A stretch of DNA of 59,963 nt. It comes from Brachybacterium timonense. Lineage in GTDB: Bacteria > Actinomycetota > Actinomycetes > Actinomycetales > Dermabacteraceae. The position numbers were made by a program, and so were the translations under genes. Below, piece by piece: positions 44,151-56,212 of this stretch (position 1 is the stretch's first letter; every line of letters starts with the position of its first letter). The notes beneath the pieces are model-generated. The model was not told where the DNA came from and ran no database searches. It was given only the letters and a program-made list of their open reading frames with translations. The DNA lies in contig NZ_LT984895.1 of NCBI RefSeq assembly GCF_900258505.1, positions 777,468 through 837,430 on the forward strand, in the 5' to 3' direction.

Positions 44151-44695
44151 AGCAGATGCCCGCCCGACGCACCGACGCGGACTGCACCGCCCGGGACGCC
44201 GACGCTCCTGCGCCGACGCTGCGCGGAACCGCCCGCGTGATCATCGCCTCCACCCGCGCGAGCGACGGCACCTACGAAGACCGCACCGGGCCGCTGCTCG
44301 TGCAGTGGCTCGACGGTCGCGGCCTCGACGAGGTGACCAAGGTGCTCGTGCCGGACGGCCCCGATGTGGGTGCGGCCATCGGCGCGGCGGTGAATGATGG
44401 CGTCGACATCGTGATCACCTCTGGCGGCACCGGCATCAGCCCCACCGACGTCACCCCCGAGCAGACCGCCCCCTACATCGATCGGGAGATGCCCGGCGTG
44501 CTCGAGGCGGTACGCCGCATCGGTTCGGAGAAGTCGGCCGCTGCCGTGCTCAGCCGCGGCCTGGCCGGGATGGCGCGCCGCAGCTTCGTGGTGAATCTGC
44601 CCGGCTCCCGCGGCGGCGTGAAGGACGGCATCACCGTGCTCGACCCGATCCTGGACCATCTGCTTGAACAGCGCGACGGCGGAGGCCATGAGTGA
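44147..44695 (+). CDS. MogA/MoaB family molybdopterin adenylyltransferase
   Basis: The 182-residue protein adenylates molybdopterin before molybdate insertion, or is the related MoaB. After a 25-residue extension it shows RVIIASTRASDGTYEDRTGP, VNDGVDIVITSGGTGISPTDVTPE, and VVNLPGSRGGVKDG. The SGGTG loop binds the pterin phosphate. In actinobacteria members of this family found with moaC and moaE are annotated mog or moaB and cannot be told apart reliably. ATG with AAGGAG upstream; ATGA overlap with moaC and a GTGA overlap with moaE. Confidence 0.93.
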   Translation: MKQMPARRTDADCTARDADAPAPTLRGTARVIIASTRASDGTYEDRTGPLLVQWLDGRGLDEVTKVLVPDGPDVGAAIGAAVNDGVDIVITSGGTGISPTDVTPEQTAPYIDREMPGVLEAVRRIGSEKSAAAVLSRGLAGMARRSFVVNLPGSRGGVKDGITVLDPILDHLLEQRDGGGHE

Positions 44696-45234
44696 CCGGC
44701 ACGAACGCACCCCGTCCGCATGATCCGCACGCGGCACCGGATCCGACGCCGTTCGGCGTCGATCCGGCGACGTTGCGTGTGCCCGGCGACCCGGCCATGG
44801 GCGAGGTCCACGAGCGTGTACGGCACGCCGATGTGACCGAAGAACCGGTGAGCACCGTTCAGATGGCCGAGGCCGTGACCGACGCCCGCTGCGGCGCCGT
44901 GGTCACGTTCGACGGGCGTGTGCGCGACCACGATGACGGTCGTGACGTTATCGGCCTCGAGTACTCCGCCCACCCTGATGCGCCCGCTATCGCCGTGCGG
45001 GTGGCGCATGCGATCGCCGAACGGTACCCGGACGTGCTCGTGGCCGTGACGCACCGGTATGGGGCGCTTGCAATCGGTGAGACGGCACTCGCCTGCGCGA
45101 TCGCCGCGCCGCACCGCAAGCTTGCGCTCGCGGCGTGCGATGACCTGGTGGACACGATCAAGCGTGAGCTACCGATCTGGAAGCACCAGCGCTTCGCCGA
45201 CGGCACGGACGAATGGGTGGGTGCGCTGGGCTGA
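44692..45234 (+). CDS. moaE: Molybdopterin synthase catalytic subunit
   Basis: The 180-residue protein is the large subunit of MPT synthase, which uses MoaD thiocarboxylate to build the dithiolene. Motifs are GAVVTFDGRVRDHDDGRDVIGLEY, VTHRYGALAIGE, and ELPIWKHQRFADGTDEWVGA, which contains the catalytic Lys (IWK). The N-terminal 55 residues are extra compared with the usual 150. The GTG start overlaps the previous stop by four bases. Its partner moaD is 4 kb away on the opposite strand. Confidence 0.95.
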   Translation: MTGTNAPRPHDPHAAPDPTPFGVDPATLRVPGDPAMGEVHERVRHADVTEEPVSTVQMAEAVTDARCGAVVTFDGRVRDHDDGRDVIGLEYSAHPDAPAIAVRVAHAIAERYPDVLVAVTHRYGALAIGETALACAIAAPHRKLALAACDDLVDTIKRELPIWKHQRFADGTDEWVGALG

Positions 45235-45371
45235 GGCGCGCCCGCTGACCGTGCTCGCTTACCCGAGTTCAGGGCGTCGGGAGTCGTTCCTGACCCGTGA
45301 CACGGAAGATGGCCGCCCAGCCCGCCGAACTGTTCACCCGGGCGCAACCTGCGGGCTCTACCGTCGGCCTC

Positions 45372-46256
45372 ATGCGGATCCTGCACCTGACCGACACCCA
45401 TCTCTACGCCGACCCTGACGCGCGCCACTACGGCCGCATCGACACACGCGCCGCTTTCGCCGCGGTGCTGGACCGGCTGCGCACTGTGGAAGACGTGGAT
45501 CTCGTGGTCCATGCCGGCGATGCCTCCGAAGACGGCAGCGAAGAGTCCTACCGCGTGCTGCACGCGATGCTCGACGCCTTCGCCGAGTCGCTGGATGCGC
45601 AGCTCGCCGTGGCCATGGGCAACCATGACGTGCCGGCCGCCTATGCGGCTGCTATCGCGCCTGGCGACCGCGGCGACCATGTGCAGGATCGAGTGCTGGA
45701 TGTGCCCGGCGGTGGGCGCTGCGTGGTGCTCGACTCCTCCGTGCCCGGTGCCGGATACGGGCACCTCGAACCGGAGCAGCTGGACTGGCTGCGCAGGGTG
45801 CTCGAACAGCCCGCACCGGAAGGGCCCGACGGGGCGCGGCCCGGCACAGTGCTTGTGATCCATCACCCGCCACTCGGCGCAGCGACCACCATGCTGCGCG
45901 CGCTCGAGCTCGACGGTGTGGATGAGCTCGGGGAGATCCTCACGGGCAGTGATGTGCGCGTGGTGCTGTCAGGGCATTACCACCATGAGATGAACGGGTC
46001 CCTTGCCGGGATCCCGGTGCACGTCGCGCCCGGGATCACGAATGTGGTCGACCCCGTGAGCGCTGGGGAGCACGAGTGCTCGTATGCGCTGTCCGGAGCA
46101 AGCCTGCTTCAGCTCCCAGATCAGCCCTCGAGCGCGGTGTCGATCAGCTCCGCGACCTGGCGCAGTGGCGGTGACGCTGACGGTGACGTCGCCGTGCCGG
46201 TCTACGACTTTGGTCCCGAACAGATCGCGCAGATCGCCCGCGACGCCGGCCGCTGA
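45372..46256 (+). CDS. Metallophosphoesterase (CpdA/Rv0805-like phosphodiesterase)
   Basis: The 294-residue protein carries all metal-binding motifs of class III phosphodiesterases: LTDTHLY near residue 8, VVHAGDASEDG, VAMGNHDVP, VIHHPPLG and LSGHYHHEMNG. Family members hydrolyse cyclic nucleotides or other phosphodiesters, often at or near the membrane. The ATG at 45372 lies seven bases after TACCGT (45359-45364), a leaderless signal; a longer frame from 45297 is less likely. Substrate unknown. Confidence 0.9.
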   Translation: MRILHLTDTHLYADPDARHYGRIDTRAAFAAVLDRLRTVEDVDLVVHAGDASEDGSEESYRVLHAMLDAFAESLDAQLAVAMGNHDVPAAYAAAIAPGDRGDHVQDRVLDVPGGGRCVVLDSSVPGAGYGHLEPEQLDWLRRVLEQPAPEGPDGARPGTVLVIHHPPLGAATTMLRALELDGVDELGEILTGSDVRVVLSGHYHHEMNGSLAGIPVHVAPGITNVVDPVSAGEHECSYALSGASLLQLPDQPSSAVSISSATWRSGGDADGDVAVPVYDFGPEQIAQIARDAGR

Positions 46257-46374
46257 GGCGAGCGACGAGCAACGCAGGACGACTGCTCAGAGGCAACTGC
46301 TGGACATGGCGGCGGGCAGCGCTGCGGGGCAGAGACGACGTTGGCTCACCCCGCGGCGCGGCCCGTCACGCACG

Positions 46375-46551
46375 TCAGCGGCCGACGCCCATCGTGGTGA
46401 TGCCGCCGTGGCTGTGGTGCGCATGCATCACAGCGGCGTAGTCGCCGCCGAGTCGGTTGTCCTTCACGGTGTTGTGCCGTTCGACGTCTTGGCCCTGCAT
46501 GCGTGTGGCGATCGATTCGAGAGCGGTGCTGATGCGTCGGATGAAGCTCAT
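46375..46551 (-). CDS. Small His-rich protein, 58 residues
   Basis: This short frame encodes MSFIRRISTALESIATRMQG followed by a polar middle and ends near HAHHSHGGITTMGVGR. The His cluster (four His within five residues) could bind metal. The ATG has a strong GGAGG site ten bases upstream, and a TATACC -10-like box lies further upstream (46639-46644). It faces away from groES. There is no other gene in this 690-base stretch. No homologue known to me, but the ribosome site and the reading frame are convincing enough to list. Confidence 0.5.
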   Translation of the reverse strand: MSFIRRISTALESIATRMQGQDVERHNTVKDNRLGGDYAAVMHAHHSHGGITTMGVGR

Positions 46552-46714
46552 GGTCTGCGGTCCTCCGGTTCGGTGCGTTCCCTGGGCTGCGTGCGCGATG
46601 TCCGGATCGCGGAACGGTGCGCGCCGCTGTTTCTCTCAGGTATACACGCGCGCGCGGAAAGTAGTCAGGGCAGTTCGTCCCGTAGTTGGCGGACTCACAA
46701 GAAGGGTGTGCGCG

Positions 46715-46734
46715 CGATCACCACGATGTGATCG
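46715..46734. promoter_or_regulatory. Inverted repeat upstream of groES
   Basis: CGATCAC, six bases, then GTGATCG. It lies about 30 bases upstream of the first CIRCE element and between the small His-rich gene and groES. It may be an operator; no protein can be named. Confidence 0.35.
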
Positions 46735-46765
46735 GCGGCGCGGGATCGCGCCCTGGGCGAAACGG

Positions 46766-46792
46766 TTGGCACTCGTCTTGCGCGAGTGCCAA
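46766..46792 (+). promoter_or_regulatory. CIRCE element (HrcA operator), perfect copy
   Basis: TTGGCACTC, nine bases, then GAGTGCCAA is a perfect inverted repeat matching the actinobacterial CIRCE consensus. A possible -35 (TTGCGC) and -10 (TACAGT, 46801-46806) with 16-base spacing overlap its right half, so HrcA binding would block transcription of groES-groEL. Confidence 0.93.
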
Positions 46793-46814
46793 CGCGGTTC
46801 TACAGTTGTCGCCG

Positions 46815-46841
46815 TTGGCAGTCGACGGCTGAGAGTGCCAG
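46815..46841 (+). promoter_or_regulatory. Second CIRCE element, imperfect
   Basis: TTGGCAGTC, nine bases, then GAGTGCCAG is a CIRCE with two changes from the perfect palindrome. Its centre is 49 bases from the first. It lies in the likely leader, where HrcA could also act. Confidence 0.8.
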
Positions 46842-46944
46842 AACTGCCCGACGGGGACTCCCCGGTCGGCACCGCGACGACGACCTGGATCTGGTCCCCG
46901 GACCACGAACTCACACGAGTCATACACATGAAGGAGTGAGCCGC

Positions 46945-48839
<1,895 letters not shown>

Positions 48840-48879
48840 CGTCCCGCACGGATCCGGCGCACGCCGAATCCACCGACAG

Positions 48880-48913
48880 GTCGGGCCGCATCGATTCGTC
48901 GATGCGGCCCGAC
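48880..48913 (+). terminator. groEL terminator with TTCG tetraloop
   Basis: GTCGGGCCGCATCGA and its exact reverse complement form a 15-base stem around TTCG, 40 bases after the groEL stop. No T-run, but UUCG-capped perfect stems are typical high-GC terminators. Confidence 0.88.
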
Positions 48914-48964
48914 CCGTCTACAGGATTAGACTCACGGCACAGCCCGGGACCGTCAGGAGGAGCA

Positions 48965-49675
48965 GTGAACCCCAGCACTGAGGACGCTGTCCCCGCGCCC
49001 GGACCGGTGCCGGATGCTCAGCCGGAGCGGACGTTCTCGCCGCCCGCCGGAGTCATCATCGGCACTCTCGTGGCGGGCTTCGTGTTCGTCGTCGTGCTCG
49101 AGTTCCTCGTGATCATCAGCTTCGTCGGCCAGCGCATGTGGACCGACCCCGGGTTACTCGCCCAGCCGCTGAACCTGCTGCCGTTGCTGCTGTGGATCGT
49201 GGTGGCCGCCGTCGCCGCCGTCATGGTGCTGCGGGTGATCACCGCATGGCTGCAGCTCGACGACGCTGGCTTCCGCCTGCAGAGCTTGATGCGTCGCCCT
49301 GTCACAGGCACGTGGCAGGACGTCGGCCGCGTCCTCGCGGTGCGCGACATCGACCACGGCGCCACCCCCGCCGAAATGCTGGATGCGCCCCCCACCAGCT
49401 ACGACGGCGTCTATTTGCTGGACTCGGATGGTCAGCGGATCCTCGCTGTCTCTAGTCGCCTGTTTGGGCGACGTGCCCAGGAGGCGACCTTGCGCCGTGC
49501 CCAAGCAGCAGGCGTGCCGGTGGACACCGTGGATGCGATCACGCCCGCGGAGCTGCGGAAGAGAGCACCGCAGGCCGTCGGTTTCGTGGATCGCCACCCG
49601 AATCTGCTGATGATGGGTGTTGCGCTGTTCTACATCGGGCACAACCTGCTGACCTTCATCATTTGGGGCCTGTGA
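48965..49675 (+). CDS. Membrane protein with PH-like region
   Basis: The 236-residue protein has two helices (about residues 28-58 and 74-95), then a soluble segment LQLDDAGFRLQSLMRRPVTGTWQDVGRVLAVRD that resembles a PH-like beta domain, and a C-terminal helix (MMGVALFYIGHNLLTFIIWGL). No enzyme motif. Start is GTG 48965 with AGGAGG four bases upstream. A TTA codon is at 49154-49156. It overlaps the pseudouridine synthase start by four bases (GTGA), so the two genes are coupled. Function unknown. Confidence 0.7.
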   Translation: MNPSTEDAVPAPGPVPDAQPERTFSPPAGVIIGTLVAGFVFVVVLEFLVIISFVGQRMWTDPGLLAQPLNLLPLLLWIVVAAVAAVMVLRVITAWLQLDDAGFRLQSLMRRPVTGTWQDVGRVLAVRDIDHGATPAEMLDAPPTSYDGVYLLDSDGQRILAVSSRLFGRRAQEATLRRAQAAGVPVDTVDAITPAELRKRAPQAVGFVDRHPNLLMMGVALFYIGHNLLTFIIWGL

Positions 49676-50667
49676 CACGGCGCTCGCCGCTGCCGCAGCG
49701 CTGCGGCCTGGACGCGGTGCGTTACGTCGTGGGCCCATCGCTTCCGGCGCGCAGTGCCCATGACCGGCTGCTCGACCGCTTCCCCGCACTGGGTGAGACT
49801 GCTGCGACACCCTTGCGGGAACGCTTCGCTCGCGGCGAGGTCGTGCGCGCAGACGGCACACCGTGGCAGGCCGACGACATGACCACCACGGGCGATGCGC
49901 TGTGGTTCCACCGTGAACTGCGGCCCGAGACCGTGCCGGAGATGGAGCTGCCGATCCTGCTGCAGGATGACCACCTGCTCGTGGTCGATAAACCACACGA
50001 CATGGCCACCATGCCGCGCGGCCGCCATGTGCTCGCAAGCGCCCTGGTGCGGCTTCGCCAGCAGACCGGACTCGAGCAGCTCAGCCCCATCCACCGCCTG
50101 GACCGACGCACCGCGGGCGTGCTCGCCTTCAGCGTGAACGCCCACGAGCGCGCCGCCTACCAGGGGCTGTTCGCGCGGCGACAGGTGGATAAGACGTACC
50201 GGGCGCTCGTCCAGGCTGAGCCTGGCAGCGCCCTGCCCGCGCGAGCAGGCGAGCAGATGGAGCTGCGCGACCACCTCACAAAACCACACGGCAGCCTGCA
50301 GGTGCGGGTGACCGGGGGAGAACCGAACGCCGTGACCGAGGTGGAGGTGCTTGCCGTCCACGATGCGCCACGCCACCTGAACCACCCCGGGACGGGCCAC
50401 GGTCCTGAACCCTCATCCCGCGACAGCGCGCCACGACTGCTCGAGCTGCGCCTCCGTCCACTCACCGGACGCACCCACCAGCTGCGCGTCCAGCTCGCCG
50501 CACGCGGCGCGCCGATCATCGGCGACGACCTCTACCCTGTGGTGCGTCCGGAGGAGAGCGCCGACGGGCCGCTGCGCCTGCTCGCCGAACGCCTCGCCTT
50601 CACCGACCCCCTCACCGGGCAGCCACGGAGCATCAGCTCGACGCGAGAGCTGCCACCGCCACGGTAG
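49672..50667 (+). CDS. RluA family pseudouridine synthase
   Basis: The 331-residue enzyme isomerises uridine in RNA to pseudouridine. The catalytic motif is IHRLDRRTAGVLAF near residue 142, preceded by LLVVDKPHDMATMP and followed by RQVDKTYRALV, and RPLTGRTHQLRVQLAARGAPIIGDDLY. It has no N-terminal S4 domain, so it belongs to the short RluA/RsuA-like group seen in actinobacteria. Target RNA unknown. The GTG start overlaps the upstream stop. Confidence 0.92.
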   Translation: MTRRSPLPQRCGLDAVRYVVGPSLPARSAHDRLLDRFPALGETAATPLRERFARGEVVRADGTPWQADDMTTTGDALWFHRELRPETVPEMELPILLQDDHLLVVDKPHDMATMPRGRHVLASALVRLRQQTGLEQLSPIHRLDRRTAGVLAFSVNAHERAAYQGLFARRQVDKTYRALVQAEPGSALPARAGEQMELRDHLTKPHGSLQVRVTGGEPNAVTEVEVLAVHDAPRHLNHPGTGHGPEPSSRDSAPRLLELRLRPLTGRTHQLRVQLAARGAPIIGDDLYPVVRPEESADGPLRLLAERLAFTDPLTGQPRSISSTRELPPPR

Positions 50668-50676
50668 TAGTGAGCC

Positions 50677-50763
50677 GGCGCCTCGCACCCCTGGGGCGGT
50701 GATCGCCAGCAGGGCCTCACCGATGAGCAGGTCCAGCTGGCGCCTCGTACCCTGGAGCGGTGA
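50677..50763 (+). repeat. Imperfect 25-bp direct repeat spanning a start region
   Basis: GGCGCCTCGCACCCCTGGGG (50677-50696) followed by CGGTGA and GGCGCCTCGTACCCTGGAG (50739-50757) followed by CGGTGA are related copies 62 bases apart. The second includes the -10 box and GTG start of the next gene; the first is a degenerate copy. Confidence 0.7.
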
Positions 50764-51659
50764 CCAGTCCGCGCCCCGCCCCGTCGGCCGCATCGGACGC
50801 GGCGACCACGCAGGCGCCCGCGCCGCGGCGCACCCGTGACGGGGCCGTGATCATCGGTCCGACGCTGTGGGCGCGCGCCAGGGACGGACTGCTCATCGGC
50901 CTGCCGCTCATCTCCCTCGTGCTGTGCACCTTCCCCGGGGCTGCGCTGCAGCAGTGGCGCCGCACCCAGATCCGCGCTGGCCATGACGGCTGGCTGGTGG
51001 ACCTGCTCGCACCGGCATGGATGCAGCTGCTGCTCGGCTTCCTCCTGCTGTGGCTGCTGCTGGGTGCGTGGGGTGTGCTGGCGCTCGCGCTCACCCGCCG
51101 CGTTGTGCTGCTGGAGGAGCGCACCGGAGCTCTGCGACTGCTGGCCGGGCCGCGGGTGCGCGACCGGGCGCAGCTGCGGGACGTCGTGTTCGCGATCGGT
51201 GAGCCGGCGCCGAACGGCATGGGACTGATCGGGCTACGGCCAGGCGCCGCCACGGATCCGGCTGCGGGGGAGGACCGGCACGCCGTCGATAGGCGCGGTG
51301 CGATCGATGGGTCGCAGGATGCACGGGCCGACGACGAGTCGGAGGCGGGCATGACGTCGCAGGATGAGCTACTCCGCTGGAGCCTTCCGGCCGTGGGCTG
51401 GGACGACGCCAGCTTCGACGGGCTGCGCGCGCTGCAGGCAGCGGCTGGTTTGCGCCCGGCCCCGCCGCGCGGCATCCTCCTGGAGGCCGAACGCCGCGCC
51501 CGCCGCACCGAGGTGAACCGGGAGCTCGCGGGTCGGCTCGGCATGCCGTGGCGTGAACAGTACGCCCACGATGAGGGCGCCTTTCAGGCGGAGTTCGACA
51601 GGGTGCGCCGTGTGCTCGGCAGTCTTGAGCCGCCCCAGGACGGGGATCCGGAGCCCTGA
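50760..51659 (+). CDS. Two-helix membrane protein of unknown function
   Basis: The 299-residue protein has a polar N-terminus, two helices (about residues 45-62 and 81-108, the second ending in WLLLGAWGVLALALTRRVVL) and a long soluble C-terminus with a charged low-complexity middle (AVDRRGAIDGSQDARADDES). No family recognised. The GTG start at 50760 is six bases after TACCCT (50748-50753), predicting a leaderless transcript. The start region is duplicated upstream. Confidence 0.7.
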   Translation: MTSPRPAPSAASDAATTQAPAPRRTRDGAVIIGPTLWARARDGLLIGLPLISLVLCTFPGAALQQWRRTQIRAGHDGWLVDLLAPAWMQLLLGFLLLWLLLGAWGVLALALTRRVVLLEERTGALRLLAGPRVRDRAQLRDVVFAIGEPAPNGMGLIGLRPGAATDPAAGEDRHAVDRRGAIDGSQDARADDESEAGMTSQDELLRWSLPAVGWDDASFDGLRALQAAAGLRPAPPRGILLEAERRARRTEVNRELAGRLGMPWREQYAHDEGAFQAEFDRVRRVLGSLEPPQDGDPEP

Positions 51660-51682
51660 CCTGGGGCCGATCTCGGGGTGAC

Positions 51683-51722
51683 GCGGGTGTCGTGTCGACG
51701 GTGCGGGTGTCGTGTCGACGGT
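51683..51722 (+). repeat. Tandem 20-bp direct repeat
   Basis: Two exact copies of GCGGGTGTCGTGTCGACGGT follow each other between two genes. Downstream, CGTCGGCAC also occurs twice 20 bases apart. The array lies 83 bases upstream of the leaderless ThrE-like gene. Confidence 0.8.
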
Positions 51723-51804
51723 GCGGGATCAGTCCCGTCGGCACGGAGTCAGCTCCGTCGGCACTGGTGCCGCAGACCCCTCCTCGCACGGTAGGTTGCT
51801 GGGC

Positions 51805-54662
<2,858 letters not shown>

Positions 54663-54792
54663 GGCACTGAGATCGGGGCTCGGCCCTGTTCCTGCAGCGG
54701 GCCATCGCGCCAGCATCTCATGACCGTGGTCATGGGTGTTCGTGACCTGGGCTGGGGGTGGCGCGCGCGGGTTGTTCCGTAGCGTGACAGCC

Positions 54793-55161
54793 ATGACGAC
54801 AGATTCACGGATTACCACCGACCGCTGGGGACACCGTTCGCTCGTCGCGGCGCGCCTCGCCCTCATCGGCGGTCTGATCAGTGCAGTGGGCATCGGCGCC
54901 ACCATCGCGCCGATGGAGCTCGAGCACGGACCTCAGCTGACGGACACGCCTGGCTGGTACCAGCTGGTGGTGTGGGTTCTCGGTGGACTCACGCTGGTGT
55001 GGAGCGTTCTGGGGGTCGCCGGTATCAGCTTCGGAATCACCGCCATGGTGCGAGGGGAGCGACCTGCTCGGCCGATCAGCGCGATCATCCTCGCCGTCCT
55101 CGGCCCCGTGATCGCGTTCGGACTGCTGCTTCTACTGATCCTGGTGACGCTGCCTGGGTGA
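54793..55161 (+). CDS. Small three-helix membrane protein
   Basis: The 122-residue protein has three hydrophobic segments (LALIGGLISAVGIGATI; VVWVLGGLTLVWSVLGVAGI; ISAIILAVLGPVIAFGLLLL). No family recognised. The ATG is seven bases after TAGCGT (54780-54785), a leaderless start. It lies alone between guaB and the exonuclease, about 130 bases after guaB. Confidence 0.65.
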   Translation: MTTDSRITTDRWGHRSLVAARLALIGGLISAVGIGATIAPMELEHGPQLTDTPGWYQLVVWVLGGLTLVWSVLGVAGISFGITAMVRGERPARPISAIILAVLGPVIAFGLLLLLILVTLPG

Positions 55162-55321
55162 ACCAGCTCAGTCCCCCAGCGCTGGCGGGCTGCACGCTGC
55201 CGTCGCCGTGCTCGTATCCGACCAGCGACAGCAGACCGGAGCGGTTGTGAACCCGCCCGTCGGAGGCGTTCCATGTCCGACGTGCGAGTGGCTCGGCGAC
55301 CTCGCCACCCTCGGTGAGTGC

Positions 55322-55386
55322 GTCGAACTTGGTGCGCAGTGCACCTCAAATGGGGCGTTTGGGGTGTACTTCGCACCAAGTTCGAC
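55322..55386. repeat. 65-bp interrupted palindrome
   Basis: The arms GTCGAACTTGGTGCG (55322-55336) and CGCACCAAGTTCGAC (55372-55386) are exact inverse complements. Inside them the next 14 bases of each side also pair with three mismatches, leaving a loop of about seven bases. It lies in a gap of about 335 bases that has no gene I can support; the rest of the gap shows only the direct repeat near 55420. It could be a transcription terminator or an interspersed repeat element. Confidence 0.8.
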
Positions 55387-55419
55387 CGAGAGGCCTCCGG
55401 GGACCGGTGCTGGCGTCGT

Positions 55420-55465
55420 GCGGCGTGGACAGTGATGACGACATCCAGCGGCGTGGACAGTGATG
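55420..55465 (+). repeat. 18-bp direct repeat, 28-base period
   Basis: GCGGCGTGGACAGTGATG occurs at 55420-55437 and 55448-55465, immediately upstream of the exonuclease promoter. Confidence 0.75.
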
Positions 55466-55497
55466 GATCGGGACGCGCTGGAGCGTAGGGTCGGCGC

Positions 55498-56205
55498 ATG
55501 GCGAACGAGTGGACCACGAGACCGCTGCTGGGATTCGACACCGAGACCACCGGCACAGATGTCACGCGCGACCGGATCGTCACGGTGGCGCTAGTCCACT
55601 CCGTTGGTCCGGGCCGCGAGAACGAAACCGTCGCGACGTGGCTGATCGACCCGCAGATGGACATCCCGGAAGCCGCCTCGCGGGTGCACGGCATCTCCAC
55701 TGAGCACGCTCGCGTGCACGGCATGGATGCCACTAGGGCCCTCGACGAGGTGGCCAGCATGATCGCCGACGCGCTCGCGCAGGACGTACCGCTCGTTGCC
55801 TTCAACGGCAGTTTCGACCTGCAGATCCTCCACCACGAGCTCACCCGGCTCGCACTGCCCACGCTCGAGGAGCGGATCGGACACGAGGTCGCGCCCGTAC
55901 TGGATCCGCTTGTGATCGATCGGGGCGTGGACCGCTACCGCAAGGGCAAACGGACTCTCACCGATGTGCTCGCGCATTACGGCATCGAGCAGGACGGGCG
56001 GATGCACACCGCCGACGTGGACGTCTCCGCCACCCTCGATGTGCTGCGGGCTCTGATCGAGAAGTTCCCGGCCGTGGCCGAGTCGACCCTGACGGACCTG
56101 CATCAGCAGCAGATGACGTGGCACCGCTCCTGGGCGGAGAACTTCAATGAGTTCCTGCGCTCCAAGGGACGCACCCCGGATGTGTCGCTGACGTGGCCGA
56201 TGTGA
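55498..56205 (+). CDS. DnaQ-like 3'-5' exonuclease (DEDDh)
   Basis: The 235-residue protein has Exo I motif LLGFDTETTGTD at residues 10-21, Exo II in VAFNGSFDLQILHHEL, and Exo III in HTADVDVSATLDVL (the DEDDh His and Asp). This completes the four metal ligands, so it should be a working 3'-5' exonuclease like the epsilon subunit or Orn-like proofreaders. No other domain. The ATG is six bases after TAGGGT (55486-55491), a leaderless signal. It converges with the PaaX-like gene, seven bases apart. Confidence 0.9.
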   Translation: MANEWTTRPLLGFDTETTGTDVTRDRIVTVALVHSVGPGRENETVATWLIDPQMDIPEAASRVHGISTEHARVHGMDATRALDEVASMIADALAQDVPLVAFNGSFDLQILHHELTRLALPTLEERIGHEVAPVLDPLVIDRGVDRYRKGKRTLTDVLAHYGIEQDGRMHTADVDVSATLDVLRALIEKFPAVAESTLTDLHQQQMTWHRSWAENFNEFLRSKGRTPDVSLTWPM

Positions 56206-56212
56206 GCCGCTC

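Noticed and set aside
55162..55497. Remnant of an HNH endonuclease or transposase gene in the gap
   Set aside because: No frame on either strand gave a recognisable domain; only the hairpin and direct repeats stand out.
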